A stretch of 64,000 nt of DNA, taken from contig NZ_CP076853.1 of NCBI RefSeq assembly GCF_018987265.1, positions 3,375,501 through 3,439,500 of the forward strand, written 5' to 3'. The position numbers and the translations under genes were made by a program. Positions within the stretch are counted from its first letter, which is position 1. Each line of letters opens with the position of its first letter. Below the pieces are notes generated by a model. That model did no database searches and was not told the DNA's origin. It saw nothing but the letters and a program-made list of their open reading frames with translations. Below are positions 1-10,387 of the stretch, piece by piece. Source of the DNA: Rhizobium sp. WYJ-E13. Lineage in GTDB: Bacteria > Pseudomonadota > Alphaproteobacteria > Rhizobiales > Rhizobiaceae.

Positions 1-1199
1 TCGCGCGCCGCCGGGTTGGTGACGTCGTTGGCGCCGATGACATAGGCGACATCGGCCTGGGCGAATTCCGAGTTGATGTCCTCAAGCTCGAAGACTTCGT
101 CATAAGGCACATTGGCCTCGGCAAGCAGCACGTTCATATGGCCGGGCATGCGGCCGGCAACCGGATGAATCGCGTACTTCACTTCCACGCCGTTCTTCTT
201 GAGATTATCGGCGAGTTCGCGCAGCGCATGCTGTGCCTGCGCCACCGCCATGCCGTAGCCAGGCACGATGATGACTTTCGAGGCATTCGCCATCAGGTAG
301 GCCGCATCCTCGGCCGAGCCGAGCTTGACGGTCTTGTCCGAGTTATCCGCCGCACCACCCGACGTCTCGCCGCCGAAACCGCCAAGGATAACGGAGATGA
401 AGGAGCGGTTCATACCCTTGCACATGATATAAGACAGGATCGCGCCCGAGGAACCGACCAGCGCGCCGGTGACGATGAGCGCCAGATTGCCGAGCGTGAA
501 GCCGATGCCGGCGGCGGCCCAGCCCGAATAGGAATTCAGCATCGACACGACGACTGGCATGTCGGCGCCGCCGATCGGCACGATCAGGAGCACGCCGAGC
601 GCCAGCGACAGAGCCACGACCGCCCAGAAGTCGAAATGGCTTTCCGTCACCGCCAGCCCAATGATGAAGAGCACGATCAGGGCAAGCAGGGTGATGTTGA
701 TCAGATGCCGGAAGGGCAGCAGGATAGGCTTGCCGGACATGCGCCCGTCGAGCTTAAGAAAAGCGATGATGGAGCCGGTGAAGGTCAGCGCGCCGATCGC
801 CACGCCGAGCGCCATTTCGATGCGTGCTTCGGTATGGATCTGACCGATCTCGCCGATTCCGAAGGCATCAGGCGTATAGAGCGCCGATGCGGCGACCAGA
901 ACCGCGGCAAGGCCGACCAGCGAATGGAAGCCGGCCACAAGCTGCGGCATCGAAGTCATGGCGATGGTGCGGGCGATATAGGCGCCCGCACTGCCGCCGA
1001 TGGCAAGGCCGAGGATGATGAGCACGAAGCCGCCGAAATCCGGCGTTGCCAGCACCAGCGTCGTGAGGATCGCAATCCCCATGCCGATCATGCCGTAGAG
1101 ATTGCCCTTGCGGCTGGTGGCTGGATGCGAGAGCCCGCGCAGCGCCAGAATGAACAGCACGCCGGAGACGAGATAAAGGAAGGCTGCAAGATTGGTCAT
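1..1199 (-). CDS. pntB: NAD(P) transhydrogenase subunit beta, 3' end cut by window edge
   Basis: This is the proton-translocating NAD(P)+ transhydrogenase beta subunit of the inner membrane, which carries membrane helices and the NADP(H)-binding domain III. About 399 codons are visible from the ATG at 1199; family members run to about 460-480 residues, so the C-terminal end lies outside the window. The N-terminus reads MTNLAAFLYLVSG and is followed by many hydrophobic helices. The domain III signature GANDVTNPAA is readable at the very edge (about positions 4-50). The gene starts 7 nt after the pntA2 stop, so it is the last visible gene of a pntA1-pntA2-pntB operon. The identification is firm; only the missing end is unknown. 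Confidence 0.95.
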   Translation of the reverse strand, partial: MTNLAAFLYLVSGVLFILALRGLSHPATSRKGNLYGMIGMGIAILTTLVLATPDFGGFVLIILGLAIGGSAGAYIARTIAMTSMPQLVAGFHSLVGLAAVLVAASALYTPDAFGIGEIGQIHTEARIEMALGVAIGALTFTGSIIAFLKLDGRMSGKPILLPFRHLINITLLALIVLFIIGLAVTESHFDFWAVVALSLALGVLLIVPIGGADMPVVVSMLNSYSGWAAAGIGFTLGNLALIVTGALVGSSGAILSYIMCKGMNRSFISVILGGFGGETSGGAADNSDKTVKLGSAEDAAYLMANASKVIIVPGYGMAVAQAQHALRELADNLKKNGVEVKYAIHPVAGRMPGHMNVLLAEANVPYDEVFELEDINSEFAQADVAYVIGANDVTNPAAR

Positions 1200-1206
1200 C
1201 GATGCC

Positions 1207-1605
1207 TCACTTGTCCTTCTTGCGGTACATCGCCAGCATGCGCTGCGTCACGAGGAAGCCGCCGAAGATATTCACCGAGACGAGCACGAGGGCCACGAAA
1301 CCGAAGCCTGTCGCAAGCCCGCTGGTCGAAATGCCGACTGCAAGCAGCGCACCGACGACGATGACCGAGGAGATCGCGTTGGTCACGGCCATCAGCGGCG
1401 TATGCAGCGCCGGCGTCACCGACCAGACGACGTAATAGCCAACGAAGATCGACAGCACGAAGATCGCGAACTGGAAGACGAAGGGATCGATCGCCCCGCC
1501 GGTTGCGGCGCTTGCCGCCTCAGGTGCCTGGGCAGCAGCGGTGATAACCGCGGTGACGGCTTGGTCGAGCTGTTCCAGCGCCTTGTCCATTGCTTCACTG
1601 GCCAT
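1207..1605 (-). CDS. pntAB: NAD(P) transhydrogenase subunit alpha 2 (membrane part)
   Basis: This 132-residue protein is the small membrane-spanning part of the alpha subunit, which alphaproteobacteria encode separately from the NAD-binding part. After an Ala-rich N-terminus it has three or four hydrophobic helices (roughly residues 42-62, 68-90 and 95-120), including the family segment [20 protein letters not shown] that ends in helix 2, and it finishes in a basic tail. Its ATG overlaps the stop of the upstream NAD-binding subunit by one base (TGATG), which implies translational coupling. Length and order (alpha1, alpha2, beta) are as expected for the family. Confidence 0.93.
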   Translation of the reverse strand: MASEAMDKALEQLDQAVTAVITAAAQAPEAASAATGGAIDPFVFQFAIFVLSIFVGYYVVWSVTPALHTPLMAVTNAISSVIVVGALLAVGISTSGLATGFGFVALVLVSVNIFGGFLVTQRMLAMYRKKDK

Positions 1606-2753
1606 CAGTTATCCCCCTTCTTGGCGCCGCCGAATGCCGGATGCACGACATCCCCCGCATAGGTCAGCATCGTCGCCTTGATGAGCTCGTCTTCGAGGTT
1701 GAGCACGACAGATTTCGTTTCCTTGTTCACCATCGTCTCCAGGAAGGTGAGAAGGTTCTTGGCATAAAGCGCGGAGGCACTGGCGGCCACACGGCCCGCC
1801 ATGTTCGAGAAGCCGACTACCTTCACGCCTTCGACATCGGCGACGTCGCCCGCGACCACGCCTTCGATATTACCGCCACGCTCGACCGCGAGATCGACAG
1901 CCACCGCACCCGGCTTCATCGAAGCCAGCATGGCGCGGGACACCAGCCGCGGCGCCGGACGGCCGGGGATGAGTGCGGTCGTGATGACGATGTCCTGCTT
2001 GGCGATGTGCTCGGCAACGAGTGCCGCCTGCTTGGCCCGGTATTCGGTGGACATTTCCTTGGCATAGCCGCCGGCGGTTTCCGCCGCCTTGAACTCTTCG
2101 TCCTCGACGGCGATGAACTTGGCGCCGAGCGAGGCGACCTGTTCCTTGGCCGCGGGGCGAACATCTGTCGCCGAGACGGCGGCGCCAAGGCGGCGCGCCG
2201 TCGCGATCGCCTGCAGACCGGCAACGCCCGCACCCATGACGAAAACCTTGGCGGCGGGAACCGTGCCTGCCGCCGTCATCATCATCGGCATGGCTCGGTC
2301 ATAAACGACGGCGGCTTCGATGACGGCCTGATAGCCGGCAAGATTGGCCTGGGATGACAGCACGTCCATCGACTGCGCGCGGGTGATGCGCGGCATCAGT
2401 TCCATGGAGAAGGTGGAAAGGCCCGATCGCGCCATCGCGGCAACCGCCTCGTCATTGCCATAGGGATCCATGATGGCAATGACGACGGCACCGGTCTTGT
2501 AACCGGAAATTTCGCTTTCGCTCGGCCGGCGGACCTTGAGGATGACATCGGCGGACGCTGCATCCGCGAATGTGCCGATTGCAGCACCCGCGGCCTCGAA
2601 CTCGCTGTCCGGAATGCGGGAAAGCGTTCCAGCGCCTGCTTCGACGATAATATCGAAGCCGAACGACTTCATCTTTTTCACGGTTTCGACAGACGCGGCA
2701 ACGCGCGTCTCATCATCAGTGATTTCCTTTGCTACGAAAATGGTATTCGCCAA
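1605..2753 (-). CDS. pntAA: NAD(P) transhydrogenase subunit alpha 1 (NAD-binding)
   Basis: This soluble domain I binds NAD(H) and transfers hydride to the NADP-bound beta subunit. The product is 382 residues if translation starts at the TTG at 2753 ([19 protein letters not shown]). That TTG has a strong GGAGGAGG ribosome-binding site about 6 nt upstream. An in-frame ATG at 2813 adds 20 residues without family resemblance and was not used. The Rossmann segment [20 protein letters not shown] lies near residues 170-190, and the mobile-loop region around residues 230-250 is present. It is the first pnt gene, 104 nt downstream of the cytochrome oxidase subunit IV gene on the same strand. Confidence 0.93.
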   Translation of the reverse strand: MANTIFVAKEITDDETRVAASVETVKKMKSFGFDIIVEAGAGTLSRIPDSEFEAAGAAIGTFADAASADVILKVRRPSESEISGYKTGAVVIAIMDPYGNDEAVAAMARSGLSTFSMELMPRITRAQSMDVLSSQANLAGYQAVIEAAVVYDRAMPMMMTAAGTVPAAKVFVMGAGVAGLQAIATARRLGAAVSATDVRPAAKEQVASLGAKFIAVEDEEFKAAETAGGYAKEMSTEYRAKQAALVAEHIAKQDIVITTALIPGRPAPRLVSRAMLASMKPGAVAVDLAVERGGNIEGVVAGDVADVEGVKVVGFSNMAGRVAASASALYAKNLLTFLETMVNKETKSVVLNLEDELIKATMLTYAGDVVHPAFGGAKKGDN

Positions 2754-2857
2754 CTGCCCCTCCTCCGGGTCAGCTGGACCGTCGCAGGCTGCTCGCCTGC
2801 GTGGGCCAAGCATCTACTTCACAAAGTTCGGAAAACTTGTCTTCCCGCGGGCCGCAC

Positions 2858-3082
2858 TTAGCGGAGCAGGAAGATGCCGGCGACGAGAATGATGAGGAAG
2901 ACGAGGATGCCGCCGAGGAAGCCGGCGCCGCCGAAGAAACCTGCAGTCATGGCAAGCATCAGGGCAATTAGAAGCATCGTGCCGTATTTCGTGCCGGCAA
3001 TGAACATGTCGTAGGTCTTTTCATGTTCCTTGTAGTCCATCGGCGCGCCGGTCTCGACCGGTCCGGTATGATGTTCGGCCAT
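2858..3082 (-). CDS. aa3-type cytochrome c oxidase subunit IV
   Basis: This is a 74-residue one-subunit membrane protein of the bacterial COX4_pro_2 type. A soluble N-terminus (MAEHHTGPVETGAPMDYKEH) is followed by two hydrophobic stretches at about residues 34-50 and 53-72, ending in FLLR. The segment MDYKEHEKTYDMFI matches the short alphaproteobacterial subunit IV that packs against subunits I and III; its exact role is unclear. The ATG at 3082 is preceded by GGGAGA about 8 nt upstream; a start at 3136 would add an unlikely leader. It probably heads the same transcription unit as pntA1-pntA2-pntB. Confidence 0.85.
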   Translation of the reverse strand: MAEHHTGPVETGAPMDYKEHEKTYDMFIAGTKYGTMLLIALMLAMTAGFFGGAGFLGGILVFLIILVAGIFLLR

Positions 3083-3122
3083 GAATATCGTCTCCCTGAA
3101 ATGCCTTAGCGCTGCCTGATTC

Positions 3123-3160
3123 CCTTGCCTCAGCAAGGCAAATCCCTACCCGCAGGGATT
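3123..3160 (-). promoter_or_regulatory. Two adjacent hairpins upstream of the oxidase subunit IV gene
   Basis: Two perfect inverted repeats lie back to back 41-78 nt upstream of the subunit IV start. One is CCTTGC-ctca-GCAAGG (3123-3138); the other is AATCCCT-acccgc-AGGGATT (3141-3160). No T-run follows on the minus strand, so a simple terminator for the upstream gene is unlikely. A leader structure or a regulator site is possible. Confidence 0.35.
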
Positions 3161-3247
3161 ACACAATGACGGGCGAAAGCGCAATGCATGAGAATGCCGC
3201 AGGAACGCCCTTCTCCTGATACGGAGAGGGCATTCCCTATGGAAGAG

Positions 3248-4000
3248 TCAAAGCGGCAGATCCGTTCCGAGCTGGCCTTCCGGCACGAAACGGGCGGTGG
3301 GAACGATGGTGAGCGACGGCAGCGTGTTTTCCGCGCCGCGCGCGAACATCATCCGCTGCTCGCTGGCGCTGGAAATGAAGAAGGGATAACGCGTAAGAAG
3401 CTTGCGGCCGACCTCGATGACGTTGGTCGCCATCAGCGTCATGTCGATCCCGTAATTTTTGGCCTTCTGGCCCGGCACGACGGTGTCTGCATAGAAAACA
3501 CGCTTGTAGAATGCCGCATGCGGCGGGCGGACGAACTGCAGAACCCGATGTGCGCGGAAATGCGCGGCCGCGACGATGCTTGGCCGCAGCGTCAGGTAGG
3601 GAATCCAGGTCAGATCGGCAGTCAGATCGGGATCGGCGGCAAAACGCGCCGGATCGATTAAGCTTAGGCCTGCATCGAGAAGCGCATCGATTGCTTCTGG
3701 GAAGGCGCCGGCCGACTGGCTAACGCGATGTTCCGGTGTCACATGGTGGATACGGATCGTGCTGACGAGTTCGCCGTAATAATAAAGCCCGAAAACATGA
3801 GCATGGCTGTCGAAATCCGTGTCGTCGAGCAGTCCCTTCGGGGCCAACGCCAGCGTGTCATGCGCCTTGTAGGCCTTGTAACGCAGCCGCTCGACATCCT
3901 CCATGTCTTCAGTGCTTTCGACGCGGCGATATTCGACATTATCAAGAACTTCGAGAACCTTTTTCGAAAAGTCACTCGTACTCAAAGGGACAGACGCCAT
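3248..4000 (-). CDS. GNAT-fold protein related to N-acyl amino acid / autoinducer synthases (FeeM-like)
   Basis: This 250-residue protein has the layout of the FeeM-type N-acyltransferase branch of the GNAT fold. An N-terminal RRVESTEDMEDVERLRYKAY segment is the usual 'Y/R..R..y' entry of acyl-ACP-using synthases. It is followed by a LVSTIRIH strand (about residues 78-86) and LTWIPYLTLRPSIV (about residues 131-145). Known relatives make N-acyl amino acids or acyl-homoserine lactones from acyl-ACP; the substrate here cannot be read from sequence. The gene stands alone between the EAL gene and the oxidase gene. No luxR-type regulator is adjacent, so a quorum-sensing role is not supported. The fold is fairly sure, the function open. 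Confidence 0.6.
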   Translation of the reverse strand: MASVPLSTSDFSKKVLEVLDNVEYRRVESTEDMEDVERLRYKAYKAHDTLALAPKGLLDDTDFDSHAHVFGLYYYGELVSTIRIHHVTPEHRVSQSAGAFPEAIDALLDAGLSLIDPARFAADPDLTADLTWIPYLTLRPSIVAAAHFRAHRVLQFVRPPHAAFYKRVFYADTVVPGQKAKNYGIDMTLMATNVIEVGRKLLTRYPFFISSASEQRMMFARGAENTLPSLTIVPTARFVPEGQLGTDLPL

Positions 4001-4143
4001 AGATGCACCCCGTTGTTAACGGGTCATTAATCATACCACATTCATTAAAGCGCAAGATTTGATAAAAATTTGGGGCATATTTGAATCATTAAGGTTAATG
4101 GCCGCGAATATGCCCGTGGTCGTACCGCCAGATATGGCCCTGA

Positions 4144-6447
4144 TCAGGCGACCTTGGCGCGGCGACGCGGCGCCGCGCGGCGGTTGAGAGCTTGGGAGAG
4201 GATGCCGATTTCCTTCGAGGGAACCGGCGGGGAAAAGACATAACCCTGTATGAGATCTGTGCTGCGGTGCTTGTTGAGAAGCGCCAGCTGCTCCGGGGTT
4301 TCGACCCCCTCGACGACGATCTTGAGACCGAGCTCGCGGGCAAGGTGGACCGTGCCGCGCAACAGTTTCAGGCGGCGCGTATCTTCGACGATGTTACGTA
4401 CGAAGGAGCGGTCGATCTTGACGATATCGAGCGGCAGAGTGTCGAGATAGCTGAGGCTGGAGAAGCCCGTGCCGAAATCGTCGATGGCGATGGTGATGTC
4501 GCGGCTGCGCAATTCGGCAAGGATGGCGCGCACGACCGCCGGCTCGTCGATCAGGCTGCTTTCGGTGATTTCCAGATGCAGGCGCGATGCCTTAAGACCC
4601 GAGTGCTCCAGCGCGTCCGAAACGACCGACAGGATGTCCGCATCGCGCAAGTCGCGCGCCGATAGGTTGACCGAAACGGCGATATGATCCGGCCAGCTCA
4701 TGCATTCTTCGCAGGCCTTGAAGAGTACGAACCGCGTAATCTGCGAGATGATGCCCATCTCTTCGGCAAGGCGGATGAAGACGTCGGGCGGAATGTATCC
4801 CTTTTCCGGATGTACCCAGCGAGCCAGCGCTTCAGCACATTCGATGCGCAGGCCATCGGCCTTGAACATCGGCTGGAAGACGAGATGAAGCGCATTTGCA
4901 GCCACGGCCTCGCGCAGATCCGCCTTGAGCTTCTGCTGCTCGATATAGCGGCCATCCATTTCGCGCTCGAAACCGGCAATTCCGCCCTTCAAGCGCGACT
5001 TGCTTTCGAACAGTGCAAGATCAGCCTTAACGCTCCATTCGTCCATGGCGAAGGCGTTGCTTTCGAGAACGGCGTACCCGGCACTGAGCGAGACGAGGAA
5101 GGTTACCTCGTCGACTTCATATTGACCCTGGATCGTAGCGTGCAGCTTACGGATGTCGGCATCCAGCACCTGCCGGTCACGCGCATGCGGGAAGAAGAGG
5201 ATGAATTGATCGCCCATCAGGCGGCCGACGATGGCGTTGCCGGCCATCTCCTTGACCCGCATGGCGATGGCGCAGAGCAGGTGGTCGCCGGTCACGTGGC
5301 CCCGCATGTCGTTGACATGCTTGAACTCGTCAATATCGAGGATCATGAAGCCGACAGGACCGCGTTTCTTCGGATGTCTGGCGAGATAATCCTGCACGAG
5401 ATGGCCGAAATATTCGCGGTTTGGCAGGCCGGTCAGTGCGTCGAAGCGCACCATGTGCAGGATCTTCTGCTCGGCCTTCACACGGCTCGAAACGTCTTCG
5501 AAGATCAATACGGCACCGCCATCTGCGCGTCGGCTCGCGGAAAATTCCAGCGACAGTCCCTCGGGGAAATGGATGAGCGTCCGCGACAGGCTGCCTTCGG
5601 CCACCTGTGTCAGCTGCCGCAGGATCAGCTCCGGCTGCGAAGCGTCCATGAAGCTGTAGCGGGCGCCATAACGCAACACCGCGCCGAGATCGCGATCCTT
5701 CAACCGATCCGGTGCCCCGATCTTGAGGAGCTCGCAGGCCTTGCGGTTGATGACCTGGATCCGGTTCTCCGTATCGACCATGACGAGGCCGTGCGGCATG
5801 TTGTTCAACGCAGTGTCAAAGCGCTCGGCGATCGAGGCAATCTCACGGCGCGCGATCACATTCTCATAGAGGAATTCACGTACACCGGTCGCCATGGCCC
5901 GTGTCGTCAGCCAGAACGGTATGAGGAAGACCGACAGGATGCCGCGGTAGAAATCGAGCGTCATCACGCTGCAGATGATCATCGGCAGGCAACAGGAGAA
6001 TGTCTGCAGGTCGACCGCCATGCGCGAGCCATAATTGCGGCCGACGACGGAAACCATCGTCGCCATGGTCACTGCGATGCAGGCGAGCTCGGCAAAGGAA
6101 TCGCGCGTGAAGAAGATGGCATAGCCGCTGCCGATACCGAGGAGTGTCGTCGTGCCCGCTGCTCCGACCACAAGAACCTTCTCCCACCGCTCGATCTCCG
6201 CAAAGGACAGCCTGTCCTTGTTTACCTTGTCGAACAGGCGGAAGATCGCCATGCGGGCGCAGAACACCACGATGAAGGCAACTGCCAGGAGTATATAAAC
6301 GGAAGACTGAGTTTTGGCGGCGACGGCAAGGAAAGTTGCCGAATGTACAATGACGCCAGCCAAAAGCGTCATGCGGTTCCCGGAGAGAGAACTCACAAAC
6401 GACAGATACACATCCTTAGGGACCCTGTTCGGGTTATGTGGCTTCAT
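4144..6447 (-). CDS. Membrane PAS-GGDEF-EAL protein, probable c-di-GMP phosphodiesterase
   Basis: This 767-residue protein has about six N-terminal membrane helices (residues 15-190), a PAS domain (about 210-310), a GGDEF domain (about 340-490) and a C-terminal EAL domain (about 510-750). The GGDEF signature is degenerate (RLMGDQF), so cyclase activity is doubtful. The EAL domain keeps ECAEALARW, VNLSARDL, LEITES, AIDDFGTGFS, KIDRSF and VEGVET, so c-di-GMP hydrolysis is likely. The ATG at 6447 follows AGGGAA about 10 nt upstream and gives MKPHNPNRVPK. A GTG at 6540 extends the frame by 31 residues but has no ribosome-binding site. The gene is monocistronic and divergent from the TRAP genes. 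Confidence 0.9.
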   Translation of the reverse strand: MKPHNPNRVPKDVYLSFVSSLSGNRMTLLAGVIVHSATFLAVAAKTQSSVYILLAVAFIVVFCARMAIFRLFDKVNKDRLSFAEIERWEKVLVVGAAGTTTLLGIGSGYAIFFTRDSFAELACIAVTMATMVSVVGRNYGSRMAVDLQTFSCCLPMIICSVMTLDFYRGILSVFLIPFWLTTRAMATGVREFLYENVIARREIASIAERFDTALNNMPHGLVMVDTENRIQVINRKACELLKIGAPDRLKDRDLGAVLRYGARYSFMDASQPELILRQLTQVAEGSLSRTLIHFPEGLSLEFSASRRADGGAVLIFEDVSSRVKAEQKILHMVRFDALTGLPNREYFGHLVQDYLARHPKKRGPVGFMILDIDEFKHVNDMRGHVTGDHLLCAIAMRVKEMAGNAIVGRLMGDQFILFFPHARDRQVLDADIRKLHATIQGQYEVDEVTFLVSLSAGYAVLESNAFAMDEWSVKADLALFESKSRLKGGIAGFEREMDGRYIEQQKLKADLREAVAANALHLVFQPMFKADGLRIECAEALARWVHPEKGYIPPDVFIRLAEEMGIISQITRFVLFKACEECMSWPDHIAVSVNLSARDLRDADILSVVSDALEHSGLKASRLHLEITESSLIDEPAVVRAILAELRSRDITIAIDDFGTGFSSLSYLDTLPLDIVKIDRSFVRNIVEDTRRLKLLRGTVHLARELGLKIVVEGVETPEQLALLNKHRSTDLIQGYVFSPPVPSKEIGILSQALNRRAAPRRRAKVA

Positions 6448-6764
6448 CCATACTTTCCCTGTGCGCGGGGAATGTAAACCGAACCCTTTAAAAATTGATT
6501 TCAAACGGTTCAAACATTTGGTCAATTTTTCTAAAACCACAGGATGAACTGCACATCCGGCACGCGATATTGCAGCTTTATCGCGAGATTAATGAAAAAT
6601 ATATCCGCGCGAAAGTTGCCGGAATTTTCACCGGGATCACAGGGGTCTGGCCGCATAAGACTATACTCCAAGGCGGGTCATTTATCCTTCCAATTTCAAA
6701 AACCCTGGTCTACACCGGTTGCAGGGGAGAACTGCCGAAACGGCAAGACAATAAGGGGAGGCGA
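6448..6764. other. Intergenic region between the EAL gene and dctQ
   Basis: This is about 317 bases without a supported gene, and it must hold the divergent promoters of the EAL protein and the TRAP permease operon. It is more AT-rich near 6485-6540. I see no strong operator palindrome, small ORF with a ribosome-binding site, or terminator in it. Confidence 0.6.
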
Positions 6765-7304
6765 ATGTCGGTATTCCTGGCCGCCAGTCGGCTGATCGAC
6801 TCGATCAGCCAGTTCATGGGCAAACTTTCCGAATACATGGTGCTTTTCTGCTGCCTGATCAGCGCCGGAAACGCCATCGTCCGCTATGCCTTCAACTACA
6901 GCTCGAACGGCTGGCTCGAGATCCAGTGGTATCTCTTCGCCTTCGTCGTGCTGCTCGGCGCCTCGCATGCGCTGCGCAACAACGAGCATGTCCGCGTCGA
7001 CCTGATCTATGGTTCGGTTTCCGACAGGGCGAAGATCTGGATCGACGTCATCGGCCTCATCCTCTTCCTCATTCCCGTCTGCGTCTTCCTCACTTGGGTC
7101 TGCTGGCCCTTCTTCGCGCTTTCCTACCAACAGGGGGAAATATCGGGCAACGCCGGCGGGTTGATCCGCTGGCCAGTCAAGCTGATCCTGGTCGCCGGTT
7201 TCGGCCTGCTTTCCCTTCAGGGCGTTTCCGAGCTGATCAAGCGGATCGCAGCCCTTACCGGCCATATCAACATCGACACGAAATACGAAAAGCCGCTGCA
7301 ATAA
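6765..7304 (+). CDS. dctQ: TRAP transporter small permease (DctQ family)
   Basis: This 179-residue inner-membrane protein has four predicted helices (about residues 20-40, 48-68, 88-110 and 130-155). It also has the DctQ landmark NGWLEIQWYLFAFVVLLGAS and RNNEHVRVDL near residues 45-80. It is the small membrane subunit of a tripartite, Na+-coupled organic-acid importer. The ATG at 6765 follows AAGGGGAGG at a normal distance; a longer frame from 6495 lacks support. It lies 21 nt upstream of dctM in an operon. The cognate binding protein is the convergent gene at 8992-10098. Confidence 0.9.
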   Translation: MSVFLAASRLIDSISQFMGKLSEYMVLFCCLISAGNAIVRYAFNYSSNGWLEIQWYLFAFVVLLGASHALRNNEHVRVDLIYGSVSDRAKIWIDVIGLILFLIPVCVFLTWVCWPFFALSYQQGEISGNAGGLIRWPVKLILVAGFGLLSLQGVSELIKRIAALTGHINIDTKYEKPLQ

Positions 7305-7325
7305 CGCGCGCCTGGAGGAACGGAT

Positions 7326-8816
7326 TTGTTTGATTTCGGTATCATTCCGCCGGCCATGTTCCTGGGCATGGTCGTCTTCATGCTCTACGGCTTTCCGGTC
7401 GCCTTTTCGCTGACCGCCGTCGGCCTGTTCTTCGGCATCGTCGGCATCGTCACCGGCCATTTCGGTGCGGTCTGGTTACAAGCACTGCCGCCGCGCTTCT
7501 TCGGCATCGTATCCAACGACCTCTTGCTCGCCATTCCCTTCTTCACCTTCATGGGTGCGATACTGGAGCGCTGCGGGCTGGCCGAGGATCTGCTTGAGGG
7601 CACCGGCAAACTCTTCGGCGGCATTCCCGGCGGCCTCGCCTATGCAGTCATCCTCGTCGGCGCCGTACTCGGCGCGATCACCGGGACGGTCGCCGCCTCG
7701 GTCATCACCATGGGTGTGATTTCGCTGCCGATCATGCTGCGCTACGGCTACAATCCGCGCCTTGCCACCGGCGTCATCGCCGCCTCCGGCACAATCACTC
7801 AGGTGATCCCGCCCTCGCTGGTACTCGTCGTTCTCGCCGACCAGCTCGGCAAATCGGTCGGCGACATGTATCGCGGCGCAATCGGCCCCTCGATCCTGCA
7901 GGTGGCGATCTTCGTGCTCTTCATCCTGGTGCTGTCGATCGTCCGGCCAAAATCGATGCCACCGCTGCCAAAGGAAGTGCGCGGCGACTTCAATTGGGCG
8001 CTGCTCATGAAAGTGCTGATGGGCATGGTGCCCTCGATCGTGCTGATCTTCCTGGTGCTCGGCACGATCTTCATGGGACTTGCGACGCCGACGGAAGCCG
8101 GCGCGCTCGGCGTCGTCGGCGCCATGGCGCTCGCAGCCATGAACCGGCGCCTGACGTGGCCGCTGATCCGCGAGGCGATGACATCGACCACGCACATCAC
8201 CTCCATGGTTGTGATGATCCTGATCGGCTCCACCTGTTTCAGCCTGGTCTTCCAGGGCATGGACGGCTCGCGCTGGATCGAGCACATGCTATCGGGTATT
8301 CCCGGCGGCCCGGTCGGTTTCCTGATCTTTGTCAACATCTTCATCTTCGTGCTCGCCTTCTTCCTCGATTTCTTCGAAATCGCCTTCATCGTCATCCCGA
8401 TGCTCGCCCCCGTCGCCTCCAATCTCGGCATCGACCTGATCTGGTTCGGCGTGCTGATTTGCGTCAACATGCAGACGAGCTTCATGCACCCGCCCTTCGG
8501 CTTCGCGCTCTTCTACCTGCGCTCGATCGCCGGCCGCGAGGTCAAAACCTCGGATATTTACATGGGTGCGCTTCCCTGGGTTGGCATGCAGCTCATTCTC
8601 GTGGCGATCGTGATCTTCTGGCCGGAATCGGTCACCTACTGGTTGGACCATGGCCCTAAGATCGATCCGAACTCGATTAAGATCGAAGTACCGGACTTCG
8701 GTGGCCAGCTGGGCCTGCCGCCATTGGGAGCCCCAGGTGGAGGAGGGTCTCCGCAGATTCCAGGCCTGACCTTACCGACGCTGCCAAGCACACCTCCGTC
8801 GCCACCTGCGCAGTAG
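7326..8816 (+). CDS. dctM: TRAP transporter large permease (DctM family)
   Basis: This 496-residue polytopic protein is the transport subunit of the TRAP system, with about 12 helices. Family segments are readable: AIPFFTFMGAILERCG (about residues 62-77), GAITGTVAASVITMG (about 116-130), ASGTITQVIPPSLVLVVLA (about 152-170) and MQTSFMHPPFGFALFYLRS (about 382-400). Translation probably starts at TTG 7326, which has GGAGGAA about 6-7 nt upstream. Members are usually 425-445 residues; this one carries an extra Pro/Gly-rich tail from about residue 445 (LPPLGAPGGGGSPQIPG, then repeated PS/PP pairs) of unknown purpose. Confidence 0.92.
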   Translation: MFDFGIIPPAMFLGMVVFMLYGFPVAFSLTAVGLFFGIVGIVTGHFGAVWLQALPPRFFGIVSNDLLLAIPFFTFMGAILERCGLAEDLLEGTGKLFGGIPGGLAYAVILVGAVLGAITGTVAASVITMGVISLPIMLRYGYNPRLATGVIAASGTITQVIPPSLVLVVLADQLGKSVGDMYRGAIGPSILQVAIFVLFILVLSIVRPKSMPPLPKEVRGDFNWALLMKVLMGMVPSIVLIFLVLGTIFMGLATPTEAGALGVVGAMALAAMNRRLTWPLIREAMTSTTHITSMVVMILIGSTCFSLVFQGMDGSRWIEHMLSGIPGGPVGFLIFVNIFIFVLAFFLDFFEIAFIVIPMLAPVASNLGIDLIWFGVLICVNMQTSFMHPPFGFALFYLRSIAGREVKTSDIYMGALPWVGMQLILVAIVIFWPESVTYWLDHGPKIDPNSIKIEVPDFGGQLGLPPLGAPGGGGSPQIPGLTLPTLPSTPPSPPAQ

Positions 8817-8926
8817 AGCAATTCCAGCAAAAATGCGCAGCGGTTCCTAACCATGAATTCTTTGTGAAAACAAAGGGATAGAGCATCCCCGTATTCGATG
8901 AAAACTGGAAATGACCCATCGAAAAC

Positions 8927-8958
8927 AAAAGCCCCGGATTTTTGTCCGGGGCTTTTTT
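8927..8958. terminator. Rho-independent terminator between convergent dctM and dctP
   Basis: The stem GCCCCGGA (8931-8938) pairs perfectly with TCCGGGGC (8945-8952) around a 6-nt T-rich loop. TTTTTT follows on the plus strand and AAAA precedes, so the element can serve both converging transcripts. Confidence 0.9.
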
Positions 8959-8991
8959 GATCGGTGGCCTGACTAAGAAGCGACAGTCGCC

Positions 8992-10254
<1,263 letters not shown>

Positions 10255-10387
10255 TCAGCAGCTTAGCGCGCCCTGATATCAGTCGCACAGCTGGAACCGC
10301 CGCAATTTGGCCACCGCTTGAAACCAAGCGTTGACTTACCGGCCATTCTGGCCGCAGAAACGTCCGATATCTTTCTCAGGGGCGAAA

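Noticed and set aside
3209..3234. Hairpin after the FeeM-like gene (GCCCTTCTCC/GGAGAGGGC)
   Set aside because: Contains a bulge and lacks a T-run on the minus strand; too weak to call a terminator.
4684..6477. 597-residue plus-strand frame
   Set aside because: Lies antisense to the EAL protein, which has intact domain motifs; the frame itself shows none.
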